Made by a program: the position numbers and the translations under genes
Notes under the pieces: model-generated
The model's database searches: none
Told to the model about the DNA's origin: nothing
The model's input: only the letters and a program-made list of their open reading frames with translations
NCBI RefSeq assembly: GCF_030272615.1
Contig: NC_081406.1
Location: 217,136,997 to 217,194,996, forward strand
Source: Cryptomeria japonica
Lineage: Eukaryota > Streptophyta > Pinopsida > Cupressales > Cupressaceae
Direction: 5' to 3'
Length of the DNA stretch: 58,000 nucleotides
Shown here: in pieces, positions 1 through 9,817 of the stretch
Layout of the letters: every line of letters begins with the position of its first letter
How positions within the stretch are numbered: position 1 is the first letter of the stretch

Positions 1-801
1 TCTAGGTTATGGACTGATATATGTTATCTATTCTAGATCAACATGACACATTATGGAGATGGTTTATTGATTGGTAATTGTATTGAGCCGACATGTTGTA
101 TCGCATCAAGACTTATTTCTAATTGATTTTATTTTAATATCTTTAGTGAGCCGACCTATACATTTGGTCTTAGGTTTTGTATAAATGATTGTAAAATCTT
201 TTTGAAGACCATATAGGTATGAGTGCCTTCTAATATTGAAGAGAGAAAATAAGCAGATCCTTGTGCGAATCACGCAGACATTATTTCAAGGTTGAAGGAA
301 GGTTATGAAGGTATTTAGCACTCATGTTAAAAGATTAAACCGATACTGAATCCAGCATTGCAGATACTATTTTGAGCAGTACATCATCATTGGATTTAAC
401 CATCCAATTGTGTCGTCAGTGTGACTCCTATTTTGTGATTGAGAAGTGAGCTCTATGTGGTTGGCCTTTCTGCATGTGCAAACCCCATTTGTATGCACTT
501 ACTATCTGTAGTAGTATCATTTGATTGTGGGTAAGGTTTCCCACCATTTTTTTCCCCTTATCGGGTTTCCACATCAAAATATTTGTGTCATATATTGTGG
601 ATGTTGTTTCTCTTTATGTTTCATGCATTAAGTTATATCGGTACTACTATAACTGTTAATATGTTTTATCAACACTTAAGTTTGGTTTACCAGCATTAAG
701 TTTAAATTGGAATAACTTGCATTTGGATTATAATTTATTGACAACTGGTTCACAACTAATTCACCCCCCTCCCTCTCATTTGTCCTTCCTGGGACCTAAC
801 A
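1..801 (+). repeat. 5' LTR of copia A (left end cut by window)
   Basis: The segment aligns with 42758-43505, the 3' LTR of the same element, and ends in CCTAACA directly before the PBS. Relative to the 3' LTR it has about 45 extra bases near positions 12-55. The short direct repeat TTATGG brackets this stretch, so the 3' LTR probably lost it by slippage. No stable gene is present. Confidence 0.88.
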
Positions 802-817
802 ATTGGTATCAGAGCTT
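802..817 (+). other. Primer binding site of copia A
   Basis: TGGTATCAGAGC at 804-815 is complementary to the 3' end of plant initiator-Met tRNA, the usual primer for plant copia elements. It starts two bases after the LTR's terminal CA. Confidence 0.92.
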
Positions 818-858
818 AGTTCTCTTTTTGTAGAAGCCCAACAACTTGAGGAGATCCT

Positions 859-1828
859 ATGCAAACAAATATTTTTAGGAAGGATAGTCTAAAACTTGAT
901 GGAACTAACTATGGCATATAAAAGATCAGAATGGAAACACATCTGAACTGTGTTGGAAGATATATATGGGAGGTTACAAACAATGACTATGTTGCTCCTA
1001 TTTTGAGTCAACCTCATCCACCAACATTGGCTAAGGACATGGAAAATGATTGCAAAGCAAGAGAAGCATTCTTAATCATGGGATTATCCGACCGATCTAC
1101 TATTAAAGCTATTTGGGATAAACTAGAAACATTGAATGAAGGAGATACCACTATCAAAATTGCAAAACTAGAATGTTATCAGATCAGGTATGAAAATTTA
1201 AAAATGGAAGAAGATGAAAGAATTTCTACATTTATGGAATGAGTTAATGAAATTGTTTCAGGAATACAATGTTATGGAGGATACTTAAGTGAAGATGAAA
1301 TTGTGTAAATTTTTAAGAACTTTGCCACCGGCTTAAAAAATGAAAGTAACTGCTATTAATGAAATGAGAAAAATACCTAATACTTCAGTTTTTAGAGATA
1401 CTTTGGCTGGAAAACTTTCAACATTTGAACTTGAAGAGTTTGGTCCTGTTGCTACTATGAAGACTGATTTAGCTTTCAAAGAATCATCATCATCATTGAC
1501 ATCATCATCATCTGACAAAACTGATTGGAAAGCACTTTATGCAAGAGAACTTGAAGATATGAGGAGAGAAAACGAAGAACTTGAAGAACTTGAAGCACTA
1601 TTTGCAAGGAAGATGCCTAAAGGTCTAGTAGAAAGTAAGTGTGAAGGTAAAGAACCTTTCAAATGTTTTAACTACAATAAATTTGGTCATATGGCATCTA
1701 GATGTCTTGATAGACATGCAAGACTAAGGAAGCAAAAACATTGTATACGCCTAATCCTAAATAACAAAGATATAGATTTAAGAAAAATAGAGATAAGTCA
1801 TGTTACTATGCAGATGAAGGTGTTATAG
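859..1828 (+). pseudogene. Gag of copia A (UBN2-type capsid, zinc knuckle), degraded
   Basis: Gag forms the cytoplasmic virus-like particle that packages element RNA. The first ATG after the PBS is at 859 and begins a frame reading KLDGTNY, typical of UBN2-family copia Gag. A stop follows at about residue 20 and the frame resumes to 1242, with a frameshift before 1340. The C-terminal part has an acidic, Ser-rich stretch and a retroviral-type knuckle near 1655-1715, written CFNYNKFGHMASRC. The second Cys of the CCHC set has become Tyr (TGC to TAC), so zinc binding is probably lost. Known family behaviour gives the function; the breaks are seen directly. Confidence 0.82.
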
Positions 1829-1939
1829 ATGATTTAGATGAAGATCCAATAGATAACGGATGGGATTTTGTTGCAATAAAGGAAGATCAACTGACACCTA
1901 TTGTCAAACTGGTAGAGCAGGCATTGGTAGCAAAAATTG

Positions 1940-2351
1940 AAGAAAAAGATGAATGGATTATAGATAGTTGATGCTCGCATCATATGACTGGTGATAAAAG
2001 AAAATTATTATCATTTCAAGAAATTCATGGAGGTCTAGTAAGGTTTGGAGATGATAAATCTTGTTTAATCAAAGGAAAAGGCACTATATCTTTGGATGGT
2101 AAGCACAATACTAACAATATTTATTATGTAGAAGGTTTAAATCATAATCTTTTGAGTGTTGGTCAGTTAGTTGAGAAGGGATTTTAGTTACAATTCAAGA
2201 ATGGAAAATGCAAAATCATAAACAGAACTAGATTGGAGATTGCAATCGATAATCAGACTAAAGGTAATATCTATCACTTGAATACCAATGATTAATATGT
2301 TTAATTGCACACATTGATGAAAGTTGGTTATGGCGTAAAAGACTCCATCAT
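1940..2351 (+). pseudogene. Protease and GAG-pre-integrase region of copia A, degraded
   Basis: The aspartic protease matures the polyprotein. Its active-site region reads W-I-I-D-S-stop-C-S-H-H-M-T-G. The catalytic D-S-G is broken because the glycine codon is TGA at 1969-1971 (GGA to TGA). The following HGGLVRFGDD and IKGKGTISL stretches are typical of copia protease. NIYYVEGLNHNLLSVGQL and the GAG-pre-integrase segment come next, with further stops up to 2350. Copia B shows the same order at 43540, which supports the assignment. Confidence 0.82.
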
Positions 2352-3087
2352 GTGAATTTTGATTGTATTGTAAAGATCAGCTCAACTAAGGTAGTAAGGG
2401 ATTTACCTAAGATCATGAAACCTCATAATCTAGTATGTAAGGAATATCAAATGGGAAACCAAGTTAGAACAACATTTAAGAGCATTACTAAGAAATCCAA
2501 TAATATTCTTCATTTAATTCATACTAATTTTTGTGGTCCAACAAGAACAAGAAGTCTACAAGGAGATAGATACTTTATGCTAATAATTGATGATTATTCT
2601 AGAATGTGTTGGGTTACTTTTCTCAAGGAGAAATCAAAAGATTTTGGAAGATTCACGATATTCAAAGCAATGGTAGAGAATGAAACTAACAAGAAAATCA
2701 AATGCTTGAGATCAAATCAAGGAGGAGAATTTACATCTAGGGAATTTAATGTATTCTATGAAGTGAACGGAATCAAAAGACAACTATCAGTACCCCAGAC
2801 ACCCCAGCAGAATGGTTTTGTAGAAAGGAAGAACAAAACTATTCTGTATGCAACAAGAACCATGTTAATGGAAGCAAATCTACCTCACGTGTACTGGAGA
2901 GAAGCAGTGAATACAACGGTTTATACTTTCAACATAGTTCACATCAAAAATGAAACTAGTGAGCCCCTTATGAACTATGGTTTGGTCATATTTGTACTCT
3001 TAAGTAATTCAGAATATTTGGAAGAAACTGTTATATTATAAGAGATAAGTATATTGGAAAATTTGATCCTAGAAGTGATGAAGGAAT
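2352..3087 (+). pseudogene. Integrase of copia A, catalytically dead and split
   Basis: Integrase joins element cDNA to host DNA. The rve core is recognisable from FMLIIDDYSR, GGEF and PQTPQQNGFVERKN. Two of the three DDE residues are changed. The first Asp in HTDxCGP is Asn (AAT, 2526-2528), and the second in the RSDxGGEF motif is Asn (AAT, 2715-2717). The Glu in NGFVERKN remains. Both changes fit G-to-A transitions. The frame is open for about 229 codons, stops at 3041, and is then interrupted by the insertion at 3088. The missing continuation (GIFLGHSSKSKAY) resumes at 31514. Confidence 0.9.
3083..3087. repeat. Target site duplication GGAAT, left copy
   Basis: GGAAT here matches 31514-31518. 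Removing the insert and one copy restores the copia frame (GGA-ATA-TTT), which fixes the insertion boundaries. Confidence 0.93.
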
Positions 3088-3387
3088 TGTAGACATCTAA
3101 AAATGGTCAACACTTGCGGAGTCATAATTTAACATTTGCGCATTGCCTTATTTTAGGGTTTTTGCATCGCATTAACATTTCTTCTATGTTGCATACTTGT
3201 TCTTTATCATTTGTGAGCATCGAGTCCCTCTTCTACATTCTTCATTTGCCTCGCTTTCAATTTTGGTCTTGTCGATAACAATCTTCAATCATGATTTTGG
3301 TCGATCTTATCCTGTAGCATCAATGTGCATGCTCATTTGTCATCATTTTGGACATCGTCAACCCTAATTAGGGTTTTGTCCTCTTTT

Positions 3388-3650
3388 CAATCTTGTCATT
3401 TTGTGATCGATTTGTCATCGATCGTTGTCCTCTTATCAATCTTGCTGTCTTGCGATCGATTTGTCATCGATTGTTGTCATTTTCAATCTTGTCGTCTTGC
3501 GATCGATTTGTCATCAATCATTGTCATTTTCAATCTTGTCATCATGTGATCGATTTGCCATCGATCGTTGTCATTTCCAATCTTGTCATCTTGTGATCGA
3601 TTTGTCATCGATCATTGTCATTTTCAATCTTGTCATTTTTGCAATGTGGA
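3388..3650 (+). repeat. 47-bp tandem array in LTR1
   Basis: Five to six imperfect units have the core CAATCTTGTC and GATCGATTTGTCATCGATCG. They lie in the upstream (U3) part of the LTR. Equivalent arrays are at about 20247-20495 and 29419-29685. The repeats produce overlapping Cys/Ser/Ile-rich reading frames that are not genes. Confidence 0.85.
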
Positions 3651-3652
3651 TG

Positions 3653-4164
3653 TCATCGATCGTCATCCTTCTCAATCATGTCAATTTGGATCAATTAGTC
3701 ATTGTTCCTCATCAATTGGCACATTTATCAATCAAATCACTTCTTAGCATTGGTCCTTTGTCAGTCAAAATCATGATCAAATCGAATCGATATCAATTAT
3801 CTTTTGTCAAGACCTAATTGTCATCCTTGCATTTCTAATTCATCTTCTAGGGTTTCATGATTTATTCATTTAACCTTGTTTGTCCTTTCTCCCTCTAGGT
3901 TAAATAGTTCATCGATCATCATCCTTCTCAATCATGTCAATTTGGATCAATTAGTCATTGTTCCTCGTCAATTGGTGCATTTATCAATCAAATCACTTCT
4001 TAGCATTGGTCCTTTCTCAGTCAAAATCATGATCAAATCGAATTGATATCAATTATCTTTTGTCAAGACCTAATTGTCATCCTTGCATTTCTAATTCATC
4101 TTCTAGGGTTTCATGATTTATTCATTTAACCTTGTTTGTCCTTTCTCCCTCTAGGTTAAATAGT
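3653..4164 (+). repeat. 256-bp direct tandem duplication inside LTR1
   Basis: Units 3653-3908 and 3909-4164 are nearly identical, both running from TCATCGATC through CTAGGTTAAATAGTT. LTR2 and both LTR3 pieces have only one copy. The duplication therefore arose in LTR1 alone, after or during insertion. Confidence 0.9.
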
Positions 4165-4615
4165 TTATTTATCCTAAGTCTTCTTGTCACAATTAAATAT
4201 TTATTTAAATAGCTAATTAAATCATCCCTCTTTGTGAATTAATTAATGAATGAAAAATTATTAATTAATTTACCTAATTTACCTAATTTACCTAATTTTC
4301 CAATTTACCTAATTTCCTAATTTTCATCAATTTCTAATTCCCAATTTCTAATTCCTAATTTCCTAATTTCTAATTCATCTAATTTTCAATTTTCTCCTAT
4401 TTTTCTCCTAACTTCATGGGAATGACATTTGAATTTGTCATAATTTGTCATAATTGTCAATCAATCAATTTTGCATAGCAATTTGTCATAATGATCAATC
4501 AATCAATCTTGCATAGAAAGTGTCAATTTGTCATAATTTGTCATAATTGTCATTCTTGATTTGAAATTTCCTTTCAAATCTCCTCATGCTAATCTTGTCA
4601 TCTCTCCAATTTCTC

Positions 4616-4622
4616 TATAAAT
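4616..4622 (+). promoter_or_regulatory. Probable TATA box of LTR1
   Basis: TATAAAT lies about 330 bases before the LTR end, in CTCTATAAATTGGATGAA. The same context recurs at 30354-30360 and 31175-31181, and is cut immediately after TATAAA in LTR2. It is the likely start of element transcription. Confidence 0.6.
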
Positions 4623-4954
4623 TGGATGAATTTCTTCAATCAAAGCCCCTGGTCGAATCAATCACGCTTCTAGTACCCTTATGTTGTCGTCTCATCTTGT
4701 CTACTTGCTTTCACATCATGCTTATGCACTAGTAGGTGAGATCCACAAATAAAAGCTATTTGAAGGAGAAAGAAGGACAATGGAGCCACATGAAGAAGAC
4801 AATTGCATTTGGTTTGCTTAGTTTTCAATCTTGAATGTCTTGTTTTCATGTTTTCATTGAATGTAATTAGGATTGGTCACTGCAATTGAGTTTTCGTGAT
4901 TGAACTAGGCTATTATTTATGTTGCTTTGATGATTTCCAGATTCCTACCTTACA

Positions 4955-4976
4955 TTAATTGGTGAACCCGACATGA
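4955..4976 (+). other. Primer-binding-site-like sequence of the gypsy composite
   Basis: Five bases after LTR1 comes TGGTGAACCCGACATGAAC. Its reverse complement ends GGGTTCACCA, as a tRNA 3' end would. I cannot name the tRNA with confidence. Confidence 0.6.
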
Positions 4977-7019
4977 ACTAACCCCCTAACCATGCTTTTG
5001 AGTGCTTTTGAGTTGATTTCCAGGTAAAAAACCCAAGAAACAGGGTAATTCAGGGCTTTCTGAGAACTTCTGCGCCTATGTAGGAGCAATCTGCGCCTGT
5101 GTCAAGAAATCTACGCCTATGTCAAGGACTTTTGTGCCCGTGTCAAAGGGATCTGTGCCTATGTTACTACATTCTGTGCTTGTGTTACTGCATTCTACGC
5201 CTATGTGAGACATTCTACGCCTGTGTAAGGCCAGAAATAGAGGTAAAAAGTAGTGTTTTTACTTGCAAATTGCTTTGTTTTGCATTCTGTTTTTGCTTTT
5301 TGGTTTTTCTTTGGTACTAATTCTCTGTGCAGCACCTTGGCATTATGCATGACAAAGACAAAAAAATGAAACTACTAACACATTTTATGCAGATTCGCTA
5401 GTCAAAGACTAAGCAAATTAAACTTCTGACTTGGTGATTTTGCAGGTTGCCTTATACTCCAACTAAACTTTGTGTTTGTAATTCATAATTAGGCACCTAG
5501 TATGATTGCTAAGTAGGATGGAATGAACATGTGTTTTCTTTGATTGTCGCATTTGACATTGAAGTAGGAGAGTATGCTCTCATCCTTCTTAGGGTGATCA
5601 GAAATCCAGATCTTCGATACCATTCTCATGGCTCAGATTGTTTGTTACCTTTAGAGGGCCTGCCTTCCCGACCATTTGCTTTCTTTTGCAAGAAAGTGAT
5701 AATCATGAGAAGGGAATTACCCAAAGTGAGTACAGCTAGAATACCTTGGCATTCTAACTCACTATAAATAAATACTTGATGGGCGAAAGCTTTGAAGGAA
5801 GGGTTATGTGGGAATTGTAGTTACTTGGGAAGTGATGATCCTTGGACTCTTTCTCATATCAAGATCTAAGTAGAGCCTCATGGTCTAAATCATGCTTGCG
5901 CGACTACATTTGTTTGGTATCTTGGTGGGCTTAATGTCTCAATCACGCTTGTGTGACACCAAGGAGTAATGCTTAACAGAAATCCTTACTAAGCACCTTG
6001 TATTTAGAGGCCAAAAATCCTTCTAGTTGCTTGAGAAGGACAAGTTCAGATACTTGGAAGAGATACTAAGTTCGCCATGGGGAGATTTCCATGGGGACTG
6101 ATGCTTGGCTGCCCTAAGAAGTGAGTGTCATGGAGGGGAACCCGTGGGGTCAAGCATCTATGTATTCTCCTTGAATCCCATAATGAATCTACCTCTCAAG
6201 TACCTACTGCCCTTGCCATCCATAAGAAACGTGCAAATGAGCATGATTGTCTTGAGTCTAAGTTAAAATATCTTGTCTTCTTTACTTGTCAAAAGTTGAG
6301 TTGTGTCTCATTTCAAAACCAAGACAAATTGATTCAAAACAAGGTTAAACATAAGAATATTTCATTTAACAAAGTTCAAACACCTTCAAACATGGTTGTC
6401 AAACATTTTTCAAAATCTTGTCTCAACATTCATGTCACTTAGATTTAGGTTTACATTTTGCAAAGTCATTGTCAAGTACCAAGGTTAGGTTTTCACCTAA
6501 GTCATACTCCTTTGCATATCAATAAAAGTCATCCATTTGCATGTGCATACCCTAGGTCCCTTCATTAAGCTTAGGTCATTATCATATCATATTAGAGTTA
6601 TTTGCATAGCAATTGTCCCTTTTGCATATAGTGTCAAAAACTAGGTTTTGTCATACTTGAGTAATCCAAAGCTTTGATAAACCCTAAGTCATTGTTAAGA
6701 AGTCTAGACCTTATCAAACTTTTGTCTTTTGTCATTTCATCAAACATAGCTTAGTATCCAAGCATATAGGGGAGACATTGTCATTTTGTCCTTTTGTCAC
6801 TTGGTCCTTTTGTCCTTTGAGGTCTAGACATCATTTCAATTTCCTAAGGGTCTCTTTTTAGATTTGTATTCCAAAAGGTTTGTCAAAATCTTGAAAAACA
6901 ACAAAAACATAGGTTGCATTCTTGCCATAGATTGCATTTTCATCTATTTAGTTTGCATTTAGTTGCATATCATATATTATCCTTGAAAAATTCCAAAAAT
7001 ATTGCATTTGCATAGTGAC
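4977..7019 (+). other. Long 5' leader of the gypsy composite, no recognisable gene
   Basis: About 2 kb separates the PBS from the gag start. It holds the repeated YGCCTRTGT motif (5069-5232) and otherwise only short reading frames, the longest at 5531-5767 and 6125-6442, which match no family I know. Ogre-type elements can carry an extra ORF at this position, but none is convincing here. From about 6450 to 7000 the DNA is T-rich with many TTGTC and CATTT repeats. Confidence 0.6.
5069..5232 (+). repeat. Eight spaced copies of an 11-bp motif (TRYGCCTRTGT)
   Basis: The motif appears eight times at roughly 20-base spacing in the leader, as TGCGCCTATGT, TGCGCCTGTGT, TACGCCTATGT and close variants. 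The same motif, in both orientations, lies upstream of the antisense PMD ORFs near 19290-19400 and 28490-28580. Confidence 0.75.
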
Positions 7020-9817
7020 ATGCCTGTTGAAACAAGGTCAAAATCTAAGAAGATGGGCGAACCAACGTATCAACCCATTGACAACATATCAAATTCACAA
7101 TTTCAAACTAGTCAAACAGTACAAATTGAAGGTTTGTCAAGCACATCATTACCACCATATGGAATGGTTCAACTTGGACCACCTCCATTATATGAACCAG
7201 TATTTGTAGCCATGAAACCAGGACATGGGAGTGTTCCACCAACACCAAGAGGAAATGCACCTTTCGATTGGAATCAACCAAACCTGCAACATGAAATTCA
7301 AACATTACATGACAAACAAACTCTTTCACAAGGATTTGGTTCAGATCAAGGCATTCAATAGGAGACAAATCCAAATATTTTACTAGATTCTTCATCAGAT
7401 TCTGATGCCTCTAATGATGTTGATATGTTCCTTCAAGACCCAAAGTTAACAAAAAAGATGGATAAATTCTTAAACAAGGTCTTTAAGATGTTCCCACAAA
7501 AATATCTTGACATGATGAGTAATGTGACCTCCTCAAGTGAGCAAATCAATGTGCAAAAACAACAAGGCAGTGAGCTGTTAAGTTTTTCTCCACATCTAAA
7601 TGAAGAAAATGTGTAAGAAGAAACTCAACCTACCTTGATGAGTAAACGTGCTTCAAAGGCATTGACAGTGACTATTCCTCAAAAGTCACCATTTGAGACA
7701 ATAAATAATCCGTTATTTAACACAACACCTGTAACATAAGATCAAATGAAGACCACACAAATGTTGACAGTTGTCCCTCAACAAGAAGTTGTTCCTCACA
7801 TGCATAAAATTGGATCAAAATCTAAGATGCAAGAAAGCTTCACGACTAGAATGCCTAATCTCACCAATGTCCAAAACAATTCCACAATGCAACAAAGTTC
7901 TTATGTCCCACTAAGCTCAATATATTTACCAAACACTATTATGACAGATCCTTCAATAATGGCGACACAAAGAGCTCTAGATAGTGGTTTGCACCAACAA
8001 CAAATGTTGCAACAATTGAGTAATACACAAAAGGTACAATCGAATGTGCAAACAAACAATGCACAACAACAACAATATCACATTTGACAACAAGTTGCAG
8101 CACCCTCTGCACCCTTACAAGTTAATGCAAACTTCCAACCACCACAATGGATTGGACAAACAACACAACAAGTTAATGCAAGTGCCATACCCCATCTTAA
8201 GGAGAAACAACAAAAACCACCCAAACAAAGTTTTTTGCAAATGATGGGATTTATACCACGACAACAACAATTGGCACAAAGTCAGCAAATTCCAATTCAT
8301 CAGCATCATCAACAACATGTGCCTCAATATGTGCCAAGACAAACAAGCTATCATACTTCACAACCGCAATTGGTGCCTATGCAATATCTACAACACCTTT
8401 AATTGCAGTATCAACCTAGGCTACAAACGATGACTCCACCACAAGAAGCACAGCAACAAGGTCAATATCAAGGCATGGCATAACCACAACAACAAGAGGT
8501 GTACCAAGAACATTATATACCAGATACACCAAAGATGGCAATTTCAGAGCATCAACAATTGATCGGAAACACGATGTATCGACAAAGAGTACCCACCAGG
8601 ATTAATGATGGACCTTCAAAATCTGACACAATTGTGCAACAGCTTGAGAAGTTGAAATGACAAGTCAACGCATTGGAAACCAAAGGAACAAAGAAGTTGT
8701 ACATAGATCAAGATTTATGTCCTAATCCATTTGACAAGAGCTTATACATGCCTCCCTTCCCTAAGCATTTTGAGGCACCTAATTTTGAGAAATATAAAGG
8801 GAATGGCAAACCAAAAGATCAAATTCAAGAATTTTTCATGGCATGTACTAAAGTGAGTTATGAGGAAACATATTTAATGTGCTTATTTGCACAAAGTTTC
8901 ATGGGACAAGCCATGGATTGGTATTCGCATCTGCCAGGCAATATAAAGACTTGGTCAAAATTGGCTCAAAAGTTTATATATCACTTCGCATTCAAAATTG
9001 ACAGTGACGTGACCATGTCAGATTTATGCAACACCAAGAAAAAGCAAGGTGAGCCATTAGTGACTTTCTTGCAATGATGGCAAAGCTTGTATAGTCGTTC
9101 TTCCCTAGAAATGCCTGAAGAACAACAAGTGAACTTGTTTATCCAAAATTTGGTCCCAGAAATGATGTATGAACTCAAATTGAAAAGTCCTAGTACTATT
9201 GAGAAACTCATTAAGAAAGGGATGAACATTGAAATTGCTCTTATAGCCAAGGGAATCATTAAGCTCAATAAAGACAGTGACAACACAAACAATTTTGGAG
9301 ACAGAAATAGATTTTGGTACAAAAACAAGAATGTCACTAATGATGGAGTTGTTGATGCAAGAACGGTGAATGCAAATTAACCCCCATTCACAATCAAGAA
9401 ATTGAGTGTTCCTAATATGTCAACTATGGAGCAATGTTACTTAATAGCTGCAATACCAACAACATACTCAACAATACACTCAACAATATAATCAACAACA
9501 AGGTCAGCAACAAAACCAGCAATGCAAACCTTTTCGATCAAGGGATGGACCTCCTTGATAGTTTATGCCATTGGGAGAGCCTATTGAGTCAGTAATGAAA
9601 TAATTAATACAAGCAAAATTTATCAAGTTACCAGATATCAAAGCAGAACTAGTGGTAAAGCCGCATTGGTGGAATGATAATGCATATTGTGAGTACCATC
9701 AATCAAAAGGACATAAAACCGCATCATGTTTTCAATTGAAACATATGATTCAAGACTTGTTAGAGCAAGGAGTAATTGAGGTAGATCTGCCCAACACGAC
9801 CTCTAACACTGATCATA
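7020..9817 (+). pseudogene. Gag of the Tat-like gypsy element, degraded
   Basis: The ATG at 7020 begins MPVETRSKSKK and opens one frame that can be followed, through stops, to about 9380. The N-terminal half is Gln/Asn-rich and low in complexity (about 7700-8500). The capsid domain (Retrotrans_gag type) lies at about 8740-9270, with FEAPNFEKYKGNGKPKDQI, MDWYSHLPG and a following ELKLKSPSTIEKL segment. A poorly conserved stretch (9380-9640) contains a one-base frame change. Then WWNDNAYCEYHQSKGHKTASC (about 9667-9729) gives a C-H-H-C knuckle-like motif typical of Tat Gag. A stop (TGA) splits the capsid domain near 9076. Gag would assemble the particle. Confidence 0.82.

Larger units (their letters stand above)
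3088..4954 (+). repeat. LTR1 of the Tat-like gypsy composite (5' LTR, 1867 bp)
   Basis: The LTR starts TGTAGACATCTAAAAATGG and ends CCTTACA. The same start recurs at 19945 and 29123, each behind a purine tract, and the same end recurs at 31513. It contains a 47-bp tandem array, a private 256-bp tandem duplication, AT-rich ACCTAATTT-type simple repeats (about 4250-4400), TTGTCATAA repeats (about 4435-4555) and a TATA box. Confidence 0.93.

Noticed and set aside
3325-3817. Overlapping plus-strand frames rich in Cys, Ser, Ile and Asp (also 20251-20731 and 29360-29964)
   Set aside because: They are readings of the 47-bp LTR array in all three frames, with no family match and no shared frame between LTR copies.
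5531-6442. Possible extra ORF upstream of gag, as in Ogre elements
   Set aside because: Only two short frames exist here (78 and 105 codons), in different frames, with no domain and no second copy in the window for comparison.
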